Source: G963662655 sp963665015
GTDB lineage: Bacteria; Cloacimonadota; Cloacimonadia; Cloacimonadales; JAIOQZ01
DNA: 64,000 bases
Reading direction: 5' to 3'
Assembly (NCBI GenBank): GCA_963665015.2
Contig: CAXXSY010000004.1
Location: 434,001 to 498,000 of the forward strand
Part shown: positions 16,225 through 25,068 of the stretch, one piece after another
How the letters are laid out: each line of letters begins with the position of its first letter
Position numbering within the stretch: the stretch's first letter is position 1
Notes under the pieces: model-generated
The model's input: the letters and a program-made list of their open reading frames with translations, nothing else
Database searches by the model: none
Told to the model about the DNA's origin: nothing
Translations under genes and position numbers: made by a program

Positions 16225-16824
16225 ATGTTTGATATTGTAAGTAACACTGTAGCGGCTCTCTTGACGTTATCGATCTTCTCGTTCCTGTACAAGGACAATC
16301 CCTTCTACCGGTTCGCCGAGCATCTGTTCGTCGGCGTATCGATGGGCTACGCGATTCCGCTGGCTTACGACATGGTGTTTATCCCCTATGTCTATACGCC
16401 GATATTCCTGCAACATAAATACATCATCCTGATCCCGACCATGCTCGGTATCCTCTACCTGACCCGTTTCAGCAGAAACCTGAGCTGGCTTTCGCGTTAT
16501 CCGATCGCCATCTTCATGTGCTCGACCGGTATGTTCGTACCGCTCTCGATGAACGCGCAGGTGCTTGTCCAGATGCGTAGCGCGATGCTGCCCATCGACA
16601 ACATCAACACCGCGTTGATCTTCGTCGGAACGGTCACCATCCTGATGTACTTCTATTTCTCGAAGTCGCATCAAGGCTGGTACGGCAGAGTGTCCAAGAT
16701 CGGTGTCTGGTATATGATGATCGGCTTCGGCGCTTCCTTCGGCTACACCGTGATGGCGCGTATCTCGCTCCTGATCGGTCGTATCCAGTTCCTGATGGGA
16801 GACTGGCTGGGACTGATAAAGTAG
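16225..16824 (+). CDS. Multi-span membrane protein of the DUF6754-type cluster
   Basis: The protein is 199 residues with about five to six membrane helices (TVAALLTLSIFSFLY, LFVGVSMGYAIPLAYDMVF, YIILIPTMLGILYL, TALIFVGTVTILMYFYF, VWYMMIGFGASFGYTVMARI). It starts 11 bases after the previous gene with GGGAGGAAGAC as ribosome-binding site. It precedes a hairpin and the second DUF6754-type gene. No family recognised; integral subunit inferred from cluster position. Confidence 0.75.
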   Translation: MFDIVSNTVAALLTLSIFSFLYKDNPFYRFAEHLFVGVSMGYAIPLAYDMVFIPYVYTPIFLQHKYIILIPTMLGILYLTRFSRNLSWLSRYPIAIFMCSTGMFVPLSMNAQVLVQMRSAMLPIDNINTALIFVGTVTILMYFYFSKSHQGWYGRVSKIGVWYMMIGFGASFGYTVMARISLLIGRIQFLMGDWLGLIK

Positions 16825-16851
16825 CGGTTCTAACCGCTAACGATTGCTTTT

Positions 16852-16877
16852 CGGAGTGTCCCGGCGGGGACACTCCG
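16852..16877 (+). terminator. Strong hairpin inside the DUF6754-type cluster
   Basis: A perfect 11-bp stem, CGGAGTGTCCC (16852-16862) and GGGACACTCCG (16867-16877), lies in the 84-bp gap before the second DUF6754-type gene. Only a short T-rich tail (TTATTCGT) follows, so it may attenuate rather than fully stop transcription. Confidence 0.6.
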
Positions 16878-16908
16878 TTATTCGTATGATTCAGGAAGAG
16901 AGGTTGAT

Positions 16909-19710
16909 ATGAGAAAAATACATCTGCTTTTGATATGTTTGATCGCCATGCGTTTGTTCTCCGTCGATGTGGCGGAATACAAGGTTCAGAACCTGCAAAT
17001 ATCCGATATACCCAACGATGACGGCTCCGGGCTGATGCTTAGCTGGACCCCTCTTCCCAAAGAGAAACGAATCATCGAATACCGTATTTACCGTGGGATA
17101 TCGCCGGACAGCCTCTTTCTGCTGGGCAGTATCGAGGTCAACGCCAAGACCGGTGTCAGCGGCGACATGATGTACTTCTACGATCGCGGTTTCCTCGATT
17201 TCGTGTCCATATATTCACCTGCGGCCATGAAAGTCGATACCCAGCTCGAACCACCTTTCTACCAGCAGATACCACGCAATATCGACGTTTACGGGCCCAT
17301 GCTGGACAAGTTTTACATCCTGGGCGTAATCTTCAACGAGGATTTCTATTACCACGCGAAGAAAATCGAGACCGATGACGGCGTCGTGGCAGGGCTGGGG
17401 CTGTATCAGTTCGAGGGACTCTACGGGACGCTGCTGGCCGGCAACACATATTACTACGCCGTCGGCGTGGTTGACAAGACCGGACGCCACTATGCGCCCT
17501 GCTCGATCCAGAGCGGTACGACCGTCGATAACTACCCCGAGAAAATCCATCGCTTCGACCCCGTGTATGTAAGCGATACGAGCCGCCTGCAATTCGAGTG
17601 GGACCTGCCCGTCTTCAAGGACGACATCCACTACCACAGCATCTACATGCTGGAAGAAGAGCAGTTGGACGAGTTCAACCGATTCTCGGAAGCCATCGGC
17701 GATACGACGCAGTCGCTCTCCAACCCAGCGAAGATGATCTTCCGCAGGCAGACTGCGTTTCCGTACGACTCGATGGACATCGGGATCGTGGATATCAAGG
17801 ACGGGAAAATCGTGGACGAGAAGCACGACATCGACGTTGCGTTCGACCCATCGAAGTCATACCTCTTCTCGATCTCCCTGATCGACTACTACGGTCGCGA
17901 AACATTCTCGCAGCCGCATGTCCTGGATGTCATCACCTCCGATGACCTGCCGGTTCTGCCTGATTTCGAGATTCGCGATATGCCAAACGACAAGGGAGAG
18001 TACAACGAGCTCCTCTTCGCAAAGCCGCTGGTCATGATCTCCGGCGCATCCTATACCGGCGAAAAAGAGGTTACCCTGAACTACGAGATCAACCTGAACG
18101 ACGACTATCGCATTCGGAACATCTATTTCGACATTGTCGATCAGGACGGCAACCGGCTCGATTACATCAACGAATTCTATCAGGACAACATCGTCCAGGT
18201 CGATGTGCCGAACCACGACACGGTCGAGAGAGGCTTCGAGGTCAGGATGACCCTACGTACGGGCAAGACGCCGGTTACGGACGATTATGTGCTGACCCAA
18301 GACGTTTTTTACAATACCGATATCAAAGATTTCCAGGTCTCACCCCTGAGAATCGGCGATGAAGTGGTGCAGGATTACCAGTACAAGCTCTACAAGCACA
18401 CTCCGTACGAGGCGGTCTTCCGCACGGCGAAGAAACTCAGTCCCTATCAGCGCTACCACGACGACAACATCCCCTATGAGGATTCGATCTTCAAGCTGGT
18501 GAACCAGTTCGACGCGGAGAAGAACCTGATTCTCGTGTCGCCCAGCCTCACCGTTTACTACGATGCGGTTAACGAAATGCCCGTCGAGACCAATATCTTC
18601 GGCGATGAAGTCAAGGCTTCGATCGAGGAATGGACGAAGGAAGCGGACGCCTATGCCGATTCTGTGGCGGGTGCCGCGACGGAAGAGGAAAAGGCCTTCT
18701 ACGCCGAAGCTGAAAAATACTATCGCGGCATGATCCGCACACAGCAAGAAGACCCGTACGTCAGCAAGGCGAACCAGATAAACAGCGACCACGCGCGCAT
18801 GAAATACCTCACGAATGAGCGGCATCGATTGAAACGCAGCTTCGAATACCACTTCTGCAAGAGCGACGGAAAGGGTCGATTCACGCTGTCCGAAATCTAC
18901 CTGCACGACGGTGAGCCCTACTTCTTCCCGAAATCGGAATGGTTCGACACCACCAAGTTCCCGATGCTGATCGCTACACTGCTCTTCGGCTTCTTCGTCT
19001 GGCTCTTCATCATGCTCACACGACGCGGAAGAGACTTCTACATCCGTCCCATCGCCGGACTCGCCGAGATCGACAACGCGATCGGCCGCGCGACCGAGAT
19101 GGGCAGGCCCATGCTGTTCGTGCCCGGGCTCTCCTCCATCGACGATGTGGCGACCCTGGCGGGACTCTCGATCCTTGGTCATGTCGCGCGCAGAGCGGCC
19201 GAATACGACAGCAGAATCCTGGTGCCGGTATGTGACTACATCGTGCTTCCGGTCGCGCAGGAAATCGTGAAAGAAGCCTATTTCGAAGCGGGACGACCGG
19301 ACGCCTATAACTCGGGCGACGTTTTCTTCGTTGCGGAGAGACAGTTCGCATACGTCGCCGGCGTAAACGGCATCATGGTGCGCGAACGCTCGGCCACCAA
19401 CTTCTTCATGGGTATGTTCTTCGCCGAAGCGCTGATCATGACCGAGACCGGCAACGCCGCCGGTTGCGTGCAAATCGCGGGAACCGATGCGGTGACGCAG
19501 ATTCCTTTCTTCATCACCACCTGCGACTATACACTGATCGGCGAGGAACTCTACGCCGCGTCCGCCTATCTGTCCAAGGAACCGCTGACGCTCGGAACGC
19601 TCAAAGCACAGGATGCCGCCAAGTTCCTGATCATCTTGTTCACGATCGTCGGCACGGCGCTCTCGACCTTCCACCTGACGTTCCTGATCAACGCGTTCCC
19701 GAATCAGTAA
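16909..19710 (+). CDS. Large DUF6754-type membrane protein, second copy
   Basis: The protein is 933 residues and colinear with the protein at 11216-14233: signal peptide, Fn3-like start (GLMLSWTPLPKEKRIIEYRI versus GLQISWEPLPKEARIIEYRV), beta-rich middle, membrane span (PMLIATLLFGFFVWLFIM, about 680-700), conserved domain (IGRATEMGRPMLFVPGLSSI, GTDAVTQIPFFITTCDYTLI) and a C-terminal span. It lacks the acidic insert of the first copy, which accounts for much of the size difference. The domain after the first span is the best conserved part, so it is likely the functional core. GAGGTTGAT precedes the ATG. It probably assembles with the three small membrane proteins; the function is unknown. Confidence 0.8.
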   Translation: MRKIHLLLICLIAMRLFSVDVAEYKVQNLQISDIPNDDGSGLMLSWTPLPKEKRIIEYRIYRGISPDSLFLLGSIEVNAKTGVSGDMMYFYDRGFLDFVSIYSPAAMKVDTQLEPPFYQQIPRNIDVYGPMLDKFYILGVIFNEDFYYHAKKIETDDGVVAGLGLYQFEGLYGTLLAGNTYYYAVGVVDKTGRHYAPCSIQSGTTVDNYPEKIHRFDPVYVSDTSRLQFEWDLPVFKDDIHYHSIYMLEEEQLDEFNRFSEAIGDTTQSLSNPAKMIFRRQTAFPYDSMDIGIVDIKDGKIVDEKHDIDVAFDPSKSYLFSISLIDYYGRETFSQPHVLDVITSDDLPVLPDFEIRDMPNDKGEYNELLFAKPLVMISGASYTGEKEVTLNYEINLNDDYRIRNIYFDIVDQDGNRLDYINEFYQDNIVQVDVPNHDTVERGFEVRMTLRTGKTPVTDDYVLTQDVFYNTDIKDFQVSPLRIGDEVVQDYQYKLYKHTPYEAVFRTAKKLSPYQRYHDDNIPYEDSIFKLVNQFDAEKNLILVSPSLTVYYDAVNEMPVETNIFGDEVKASIEEWTKEADAYADSVAGAATEEEKAFYAEAEKYYRGMIRTQQEDPYVSKANQINSDHARMKYLTNERHRLKRSFEYHFCKSDGKGRFTLSEIYLHDGEPYFFPKSEWFDTTKFPMLIATLLFGFFVWLFIMLTRRGRDFYIRPIAGLAEIDNAIGRATEMGRPMLFVPGLSSIDDVATLAGLSILGHVARRAAEYDSRILVPVCDYIVLPVAQEIVKEAYFEAGRPDAYNSGDVFFVAERQFAYVAGVNGIMVRERSATNFFMGMFFAEALIMTETGNAAGCVQIAGTDAVTQIPFFITTCDYTLIGEELYAASAYLSKEPLTLGTLKAQDAAKFLIILFTIVGTALSTFHLTFLINAFPNQ

Positions 19711-19731
19711 TACGGTCACGGGCTACGAGGG

Positions 19732-19877
19732 AAATCAACTTCCGAATGTGTTACGCCAGTAGCTCTTCTGAATGTTGATTTCACGATGATGCATACCAGT
19801 ATAACATGCGGAAGAGCGATTCGCTAGGCTGGCATTTGCGTACAAATGCATCGCCCAAGCGGCACATTCAGAAGTTA
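19732..19877. repeat. Two CTTCCGAATGT repeats, one with expanded loop
   Basis: 19732-19781 reads AAATCAACTTCCGAATGT, variable loop, CTTCTGAATGTTGATTT. 19801-19877 is a longer relative (ATAACATGCGGAAG ... CACATTCAGAAGTTAT) whose loop carries the nested hairpin GGCATTTGC-gta-CAAATGC. The long form resembles the copy at 24906-24994. They fill the gap between the DUF6754-type cluster and psd and may terminate the cluster transcript. Confidence 0.7.
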
Positions 19878-19973
19878 TGCAGAATAGCACGCGTAAAGAG
19901 GAGAGAAAGAATAACTTGCGAAGAAAAATCTTACAGTCAATAAACGGTCATCACGGAACCGGGGGTGAATTGG

Positions 19974-20996
19974 ATGGGTCATCAACGTCTGTCGTTGAAG
20001 AAAAAGAAGAAGAGCAAGCTGGATGTTACCAGGTTTTTCCTGTTCAGTCTATTCTTGCTGATCGGAGCAATTGCTTTGTCTGCGTTTTTAACACTCTACA
20101 CCAATGAACAGGTGCATTACTACGACCGTGAGTCCGGTATAATGCAGGATGAGATCGTGCCGGGCAAATACTGGATTCGATGGCTGTACAACGATCCGGT
20201 CGGCAGGATGTCCTTGCAGGCGGTCGTATCGAGGAAGTTCATATCCGACTGGTATGGCGGGATGATGGACAAGCCTTCGAGCGTGAAGCGGATACCCGGT
20301 TTCATTGAAGAGCTCGATATCGATATGACGCCGTTCATTCGCAAGACGGAGCAGTATCGTAGCTTCAACGACTTTTTCACTCGCCGGATCGACCCGAAAC
20401 ATCGTCCCATTGCGAAGGGATCGAATGTCGTCGTGTCACCGGCCGATTCGAAGGTGCTCGGGTTCGAGAATCTCAGCAAGGACCGGGAGTTCCCCATCAA
20501 GGGTTTCGATTACAATCTGGCATCGCTGCTCGACGATCCTGCGCTTGCCGCGCGATACGAAAACGGCAGCATGCTCATCTTCCGCCTTACCCCGGCGGAC
20601 TACCATCGTTTCCATTTCCCTGTAGCCGGTGTCCCGGGCGAGACAAAAAAGATCGAGGGGCGATATTATTCGGTGTCGCCGCTGGCTTTGCGTAAGAAAC
20701 TGCGGGCCTTCAGCGAGAACAAGCGTGAGTACTGCCTGATCGAGAACAGCCAATTCGGCGACATCGTGATGATGGAGGTCGGTTCGACGCTTACCGGCGG
20801 TATCCGTCAGGAGTACCAGGCGGGAGAGCCCGTGCTGAAGGGCGCGGAGAAGGGCTGCTTCTATTTCGGCGGCTCAACGGTTATTCTGCTGTTCGAGCCG
20901 GGGAAAATCCGAATCGATGCGGATATCCTCAAGCGATCCGGTATCCGAATCGAGACGTCCGTCATGATGGGACAGAGGGTAGCCGGGTCGAAGTAA
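19974..20996 (+). CDS. psd: Phosphatidylserine decarboxylase
   Basis: The protein is 340 residues. It converts phosphatidylserine to phosphatidylethanolamine at the inner membrane. There is an N-terminal membrane anchor (FFLFSLFLLIGAIALSAFL) after a basic patch, then FNDFFTRRIDPKHRPI and SPADSKVLGFE (family signatures), FRLTPADYHRFHFPVAG, and the autocleavage motif FGGST near the C-terminus. Ser301 becomes the pyruvoyl group after cleavage of Gly-Ser. The form is the longer membrane-anchored type I. The ATG at 19974 has GGGGGTG seven bases upstream; a GTG at 19965 is an alternative. It converges with a small minus-strand gene. Confidence 0.92.
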   Translation: MGHQRLSLKKKKKSKLDVTRFFLFSLFLLIGAIALSAFLTLYTNEQVHYYDRESGIMQDEIVPGKYWIRWLYNDPVGRMSLQAVVSRKFISDWYGGMMDKPSSVKRIPGFIEELDIDMTPFIRKTEQYRSFNDFFTRRIDPKHRPIAKGSNVVVSPADSKVLGFENLSKDREFPIKGFDYNLASLLDDPALAARYENGSMLIFRLTPADYHRFHFPVAGVPGETKKIEGRYYSVSPLALRKKLRAFSENKREYCLIENSQFGDIVMMEVGSTLTGGIRQEYQAGEPVLKGAEKGCFYFGGSTVILLFEPGKIRIDADILKRSGIRIETSVMMGQRVAGSK

Positions 20997-21005
20997 TACG
21001 TGTGG

Positions 21006-21218
21006 TCAGAAGAAGAATTTCGAGGCAAAATAGATAATCGTAACAACGACGCCAACCGAGAATAGCAACCCCAGAACTTTACCGAAACTCTTTACGAAAG
21101 TATCCACGAAGGTCAAATTTTGACGATGTCGAAAAACGTCTCCGGCATGCGAGTGCGTGTGCCTGTGACCGTGATGTTTGCTTTTGTGTCTTTTTTTCTT
21201 TACGATGATTTTTCCCAT
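21006..21218 (-). CDS. Small His-rich single-span membrane protein
   Basis: The protein is 70 residues. A basic N-terminus carries a histidine cluster (KSKHHGHRHTHSHAG, about 13-27), then a C-terminal membrane span (LGLLFSVGVVVTIIYFASKFFF). A GGAG site precedes the ATG. The stop lies 9 bp from psd, with which it converges. The His run suggests metal binding, but nothing identifies the protein. I judge it real from the ribosome-binding site, the clean span and the absence of overlap. Confidence 0.6.
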   Translation of the reverse strand: MGKIIVKKKRHKSKHHGHRHTHSHAGDVFRHRQNLTFVDTFVKSFGKVLGLLFSVGVVVTIIYFASKFFF

Positions 21219-21288
21219 TGAATCTCCAAACTAACGAAAAAATAGCCAGAAACTGCATGACATGCAATAAAAATTAATTCCGATAAGC

Positions 21289-21322
21289 GAAACCGCTTCA
21301 GTGAGTATGCTGAAGCGGTTTC
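21289..21322 (-). terminator. Long hairpin after the C10 peptidase gene
   Basis: A perfect 12-bp stem, GAAACCGCTTCA (21289-21300) and TGAAGCGGTTTC (21311-21322), lies directly downstream of the minus-strand peptidase gene. The stem ends in GGTTTC rather than a long T run. Confidence 0.7.
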
Positions 21323-21336
21323 TATATTGTCCTGAT

Positions 21337-24300
21337 CTATTTCAGGAGGAGCATCTTTTTCGTCGATGTGTAATCGCCAGCCTTCATCCGGTAGAAGAAG
21401 ACGCCGCTACCGACTGGTTTTCCGTGGTCATCGTCACCGATCCAGCGCACGGTGTGATGGCCGCTGTCCATCTTTTCGTTTGCCAATGTCCGCACGAGCT
21501 GCCCCTTGAGGTTGAATACCTCGATCGTTACCTGAGACGCAGTCGCGATCGAGAAGTCGATCTGCGTAACCGGATTGAATGGATTGGGATGATTCCCCGC
21601 AAGGTTCGTCGTGATTTTGGGCACTTCTTCCGCGCTGTTAAAGGGTACGTTGACCATGTTGGACGGCATGGATTCGTGCTCGCCGTCATACACGGCGGTT
21701 ACGTAGTAGGTATGATATCCGCTCGGTACATCCGTGTCGGTGTAGTTCGTCTCATTGGGATTCTGGGTGTCGATAACATCATCATTGCGATGGATATTGT
21801 AGCGGATGAGGTCGGGTCGATCCCGGTCATTTCTCGCGGGAGGAATTGCCGCGGTCAGTCGCTGGAAGCCATCGTTCTTACGCGATTCACGTATGGCGCT
21901 GTAGTCGCCGGGAATGATTTCGCGCACCGCCGAATTGATATAGACGTCGTCGAGCTTGAGCCAGTACATGTCGGTCACTTCGTTATGGATGAAGGCGATA
22001 TATACGGTCTCGTTCGCGTAGTCGCTGAGATCGAGATAAATCTGGTGCCAGTTGTCGTCCCCAGGCGTCCCTTCAAAGAGCAATTCCGTGAAGTCGAGCG
22101 AGCTCATCGTTGTGGTCGAGAGCCTGACCTCCATGTGCTCCTCGGGCCATTCGTAATCCTGTGCAGCGATATGGAAAGCCATGAAGGCGTTGTCGTAGAG
22201 GTTGATCTGTGGCGTAATCAGCCAGTTGTCCGGAGTAAGCGCACCGACTTCGTTGATGAAAGACGCCGACGCCATGCAGTATTCGCCTGAATGTGGGAAG
22301 AAGCCACCGGGCGCTATTTCCCAGTAGATACCGTCGCCATCGAGATCGAGGATACTCCAGTCATCGGGTAAGCAACCTTCTTCGAATCCCTCGTCGATGG
22401 ATTCATACGGTTCCGGATTGTTATCGGGCGCTTGCCAGTCCATCAGGATGCCATAGGCATTGACCGTGCAGGTGAGGTTCGCGGGTGGCGGGTAGTTCGC
22501 TTCGATGACAGCGGATGCAGTGTTGGATGGAACCGATTCTTCCGTATCGTTGTAAACTGCCGTGACCCAGTAAGTGTATTCGCCATCGTCGAGCCCTTCG
22601 TCGGTCCAGGAGAGGGTGTTTGTTCCGTCGATCTCGTGGATCAAAGCGCCGTCGCGGTAGATTTTATAGCCGGTCAGATCGCGTTGATTGCGGATCGTAA
22701 GCATGCGTCCGTTGTCCGCGAGGCCCACGAGGTTCCAGTTATAGTTCAGATCGGGATTCAGGTTGTTCAGGATATTCCAGCCGTTCATATAGATCAGATT
22801 TCCTTTCCACTCCACCGCGGCGCCTGCGTCGCAACCGGCGGGATGACCGCCTTCGGTATCGACGTGGTAGCCGAACCACAGCTCCCCGTCACTGGGAATC
22901 TCGACCGGTTCGTCCAGTTGGTAGGTGTTCCACGCTTCAATAATGACGTTCTCGGCGGGTTGATTCACGATCAGGTCTCCGGCGTCGGCACTGGTACCGT
23001 TGACGCTTCCTCCGGTCCAGACCTTGATGGCGTAGTCGCAGTCTTCGTAGCGCGGGAAAAAGGATATTTCGGTGAGCGACAGTCCGTTGAAGGGAGCCAG
23101 GTCGTCGGTGTCGAACCGTATCGCGACATCGAATGTAACCGCATTATTCGTTCCGATACCGTTGTCGTTGAAGCCGTCGTCCCAGCGCAATTCGCCGGGA
23201 TCGCCGGTTGGTGCCTGCCAGGTAAGCTCGACATCCACGCCGTTGACCACCGTGGCGGTGAGATTCGTGGGGGGATCGCCGTCCGAGGGACCGGTCTCAG
23301 GCTGGATATTGACCAGCGCTTCCTGATCGTTCGTGAAATTGTAGTAGCCGGGATTCAGGTTGTTGAGATAGTAGTAGCCGTTGTAGCTACCGCTCCATCC
23401 GAAGTTGAAGTGGAAATGCGTCGTTCCCTCGTAGCCGTCCAGCACGAAGGCATGGCCGAACTCGCCGTAACCGGCGTAGAACACCGGACGACCCTCTTCC
23501 AACTCGTTGATCAGCATCGTGTTCCAGACCGAGTCGGAGTAGTTGTCCTTGATCACGCGCTGAAGGGTGTGCTGGTAGCCGAAGTAGGTCGCAAAGGCGT
23601 ACTGGGTGTCAATTGAGTTGGAGCCGGAGCCGTCGGGACCGTAGTCCATATTGACCGCGACACCGCAATGGAACAGCAATTCGGCGATATCCGCGTCGTA
23701 TGAATAGATCGAATTGGGCATGCTGTTCCAGTTGTAGGTGGTGCTTTCGAAATCGGCGGAGATGGTGCCGTATTGGGGGTGGGTGTAGGAGTGCGAGCCG
23801 GTTCCCTGTTCCGGGTGTTCCCAGTAGCGCATGATCTGACCCATCGTGGTGGCGCCGCAGCCGGCATAGACGTGTCCGCCCGGGCCGCTGTAATCGGTCG
23901 GGCAATCGGCGTTGTAGGGATAGTCCTGGTTCCAGTTCGTGCTGATGAGCGGCGAGACATCGCGCGTGAAGCCGAACGCGGTGAAATCGTTCGCCAGAAT
24001 CCGGTCCCAGACCACGCGGGTCTGGCTGTTTCCGGGATTCGCTTCCCGGATTTCTTCGATCTGGCGGACATAGGTGTCGTACATCCAGCGAGCTCCGGGT
24101 TGATCGCCGGCATCCGGAGCGCTGTCGATCGCCGAATAGCCGAGGATGGGGTAGGCTGCGTCGTCTGCCGAAACCATGACGAAGCCACCTTCGGAATAAT
24201 TGAATACAAAGACTGCGGGATTTTGCTCATCGGGTCTGGCAAAGGAATTGTCGAGCTTTGTGTTCGCGTCACCGCTGCGGTTTTCATACCAGTTATCTGC

Positions 24301-24390
24301 CACTTCCCGTGCAGTTTGCATCGGAACGGCCATGCTTCCGAGCGATGTCAGGATCGCCAGAAGAACGATTATCGGGACCATCTTTTTCAT
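21337..24390 (-). CDS. C10 (streptopain-type) peptidase with type IX secretion tail
   Basis: The protein is 1017 residues: signal peptide (1-21); propeptide (TAREVADNWYENRSGDA, then GGFVMVSADDAAYPILGYSA); catalytic domain about 125-360 with Cys178 (YAGCGATTMGQIMRYW) and His313 (FGHAFVLDGYEG), followed by FHFNFGWSG. After that come an Fn3 region, a lectin-like stretch, a second Fn3, a cleaved-adhesin-like domain (LPDDWSILDLDGDGIYWE), another Fn3, and a C-terminal type IX sorting tail (GKPVGSGVFFYRMKAGDYTS). It should be exported through Sec, moved by the type IX system, and activated by propeptide removal. AAGGAG precedes the Met. Catalytic residues are intact, so activity is expected. Confidence 0.92.
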   Translation of the reverse strand: MKKMVPIIVLLAILTSLGSMAVPMQTAREVADNWYENRSGDANTKLDNSFARPDEQNPAVFVFNYSEGGFVMVSADDAAYPILGYSAIDSAPDAGDQPGARWMYDTYVRQIEEIREANPGNSQTRVVWDRILANDFTAFGFTRDVSPLISTNWNQDYPYNADCPTDYSGPGGHVYAGCGATTMGQIMRYWEHPEQGTGSHSYTHPQYGTISADFESTTYNWNSMPNSIYSYDADIAELLFHCGVAVNMDYGPDGSGSNSIDTQYAFATYFGYQHTLQRVIKDNYSDSVWNTMLINELEEGRPVFYAGYGEFGHAFVLDGYEGTTHFHFNFGWSGSYNGYYYLNNLNPGYYNFTNDQEALVNIQPETGPSDGDPPTNLTATVVNGVDVELTWQAPTGDPGELRWDDGFNDNGIGTNNAVTFDVAIRFDTDDLAPFNGLSLTEISFFPRYEDCDYAIKVWTGGSVNGTSADAGDLIVNQPAENVIIEAWNTYQLDEPVEIPSDGELWFGYHVDTEGGHPAGCDAGAAVEWKGNLIYMNGWNILNNLNPDLNYNWNLVGLADNGRMLTIRNQRDLTGYKIYRDGALIHEIDGTNTLSWTDEGLDDGEYTYWVTAVYNDTEESVPSNTASAVIEANYPPPANLTCTVNAYGILMDWQAPDNNPEPYESIDEGFEEGCLPDDWSILDLDGDGIYWEIAPGGFFPHSGEYCMASASFINEVGALTPDNWLITPQINLYDNAFMAFHIAAQDYEWPEEHMEVRLSTTTMSSLDFTELLFEGTPGDDNWHQIYLDLSDYANETVYIAFIHNEVTDMYWLKLDDVYINSAVREIIPGDYSAIRESRKNDGFQRLTAAIPPARNDRDRPDLIRYNIHRNDDVIDTQNPNETNYTDTDVPSGYHTYYVTAVYDGEHESMPSNMVNVPFNSAEEVPKITTNLAGNHPNPFNPVTQIDFSIATASQVTIEVFNLKGQLVRTLANEKMDSGHHTVRWIGDDDHGKPVGSGVFFYRMKAGDYTSTKKMLLLK

Positions 24391-24516
24391 CTCGTAATCT
24401 CCTTATTGTGTATATTATTTATCGCATATTTCAATGTCTGTAATCATGACACACATGAATCATTCCGTCAATAAAAAAAGATGGTATGCGATTTTGGATC
24501 GGGGGTAGCCCAAGAG

Positions 24517-24900
24517 ACCAACTTCTGAATGCGCTGAACGGAGTGAAGCTCTTCCGAATGTTGGTTGCCTATTGCTTCTGCCCCGTCGATTATCAACACA
24601 GGCGCGCCCGGAGGTCACGCGCTACAAGGAAAGAGAAGACGCAGAGCCGAAGCCTGTCTGCGGTTACTCAATGCTGAAAAACCAACTTCTGAATGTGCTG
24701 AACGGAGTGAAGCTCTTCCGAATGTTGGTTGCCTATTGCTTCTGACCCGTCGATTATCAACACGGGCGCGCCCGGAGGTCACGCGCTACAAGGAAAGAGA
24801 AGACGCAGAGTCGAAGCCTGTCTGCGGTTACTCAATGCTGAAAAACCAACTTACGAATGTGCTGAACGGAGTGAAGCTCTTCCGATTGTTGGTTGCTCAT
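24517..24900. repeat. 164-bp tandem repeat, 2.3 copies
   Basis: Units start at 24517, 24681 and 24845 (period 164). Each starts with a CTTCCGAATGT element (ACCAACTTCTGAATG, loop GCTGAACGGAGTGAAGC, CTTCCGAATGTTGGTT), then GCGCGCCCGGAGGTCACGCG and AAGAGAAGACGCAGAG, and ends CTCAATGCTGAAAA. Units one and two differ at few positions, so the duplication is recent. Open frames through it are read from repeats and are not called as genes. Confidence 0.85.
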
Positions 24901-24905
24901 GCCGC

Positions 24906-24994
24906 AAGCCAAACATTCAGAAGACCTCGCTTCGCTAACCTGGTATTTGCAAGCAAATCCTACGGCTTCGTTCGGACTTTCGGAAGATTGGCTT
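24906..24994. repeat. CTTCCGAATGT repeat, expanded form
   Basis: AAGCCAAACATTCAGAAG at one end and CTTTCGGAAGATTGGCTT at the other enclose a long loop. The loop contains GGTATTTGC-aa-GCAAATCC, the same nested ATTTGC/GCAAAT hairpin as in the copy at 19801-19877. Confidence 0.7.
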
Positions 24995-25032
24995 AAAAAA
25001 AGGGGAACCCCTCTCGGGGGTGAGAGGGGTTT
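24994..25032 (-). terminator. Terminator of the CI-like repressor gene
   Basis: On the minus strand, AACCCCTCTC/GAGAGGGGTT form a 10-bp stem (25006-25015 with 25022-25031) followed by TTCCCCTTTTTTTAAG. It is a textbook intrinsic terminator 37 bp after the repressor stop. Confidence 0.9.
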
Positions 25033-25068
25033 GGCGATACATTTACCAGGGTATGTATTCAGTACAGA

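Noticed and set aside
18340..19719. 459-codon minus-strand frame inside the second DUF6754-type gene
   Set aside because: Antisense shadow, no start signal, residues rich in R/H/D.
24517..24900. CRISPR array
   Set aside because: Units are 164 bp and tandem without unique spacers; no cas genes near. The CGATAGTAAC array was also considered, but its spacing is too short and irregular.
24486..24996. Plus-strand open frames across the 164-bp tandem repeat
   Set aside because: They translate the repeat and are themselves repetitive; no ribosome-binding site, no homology.
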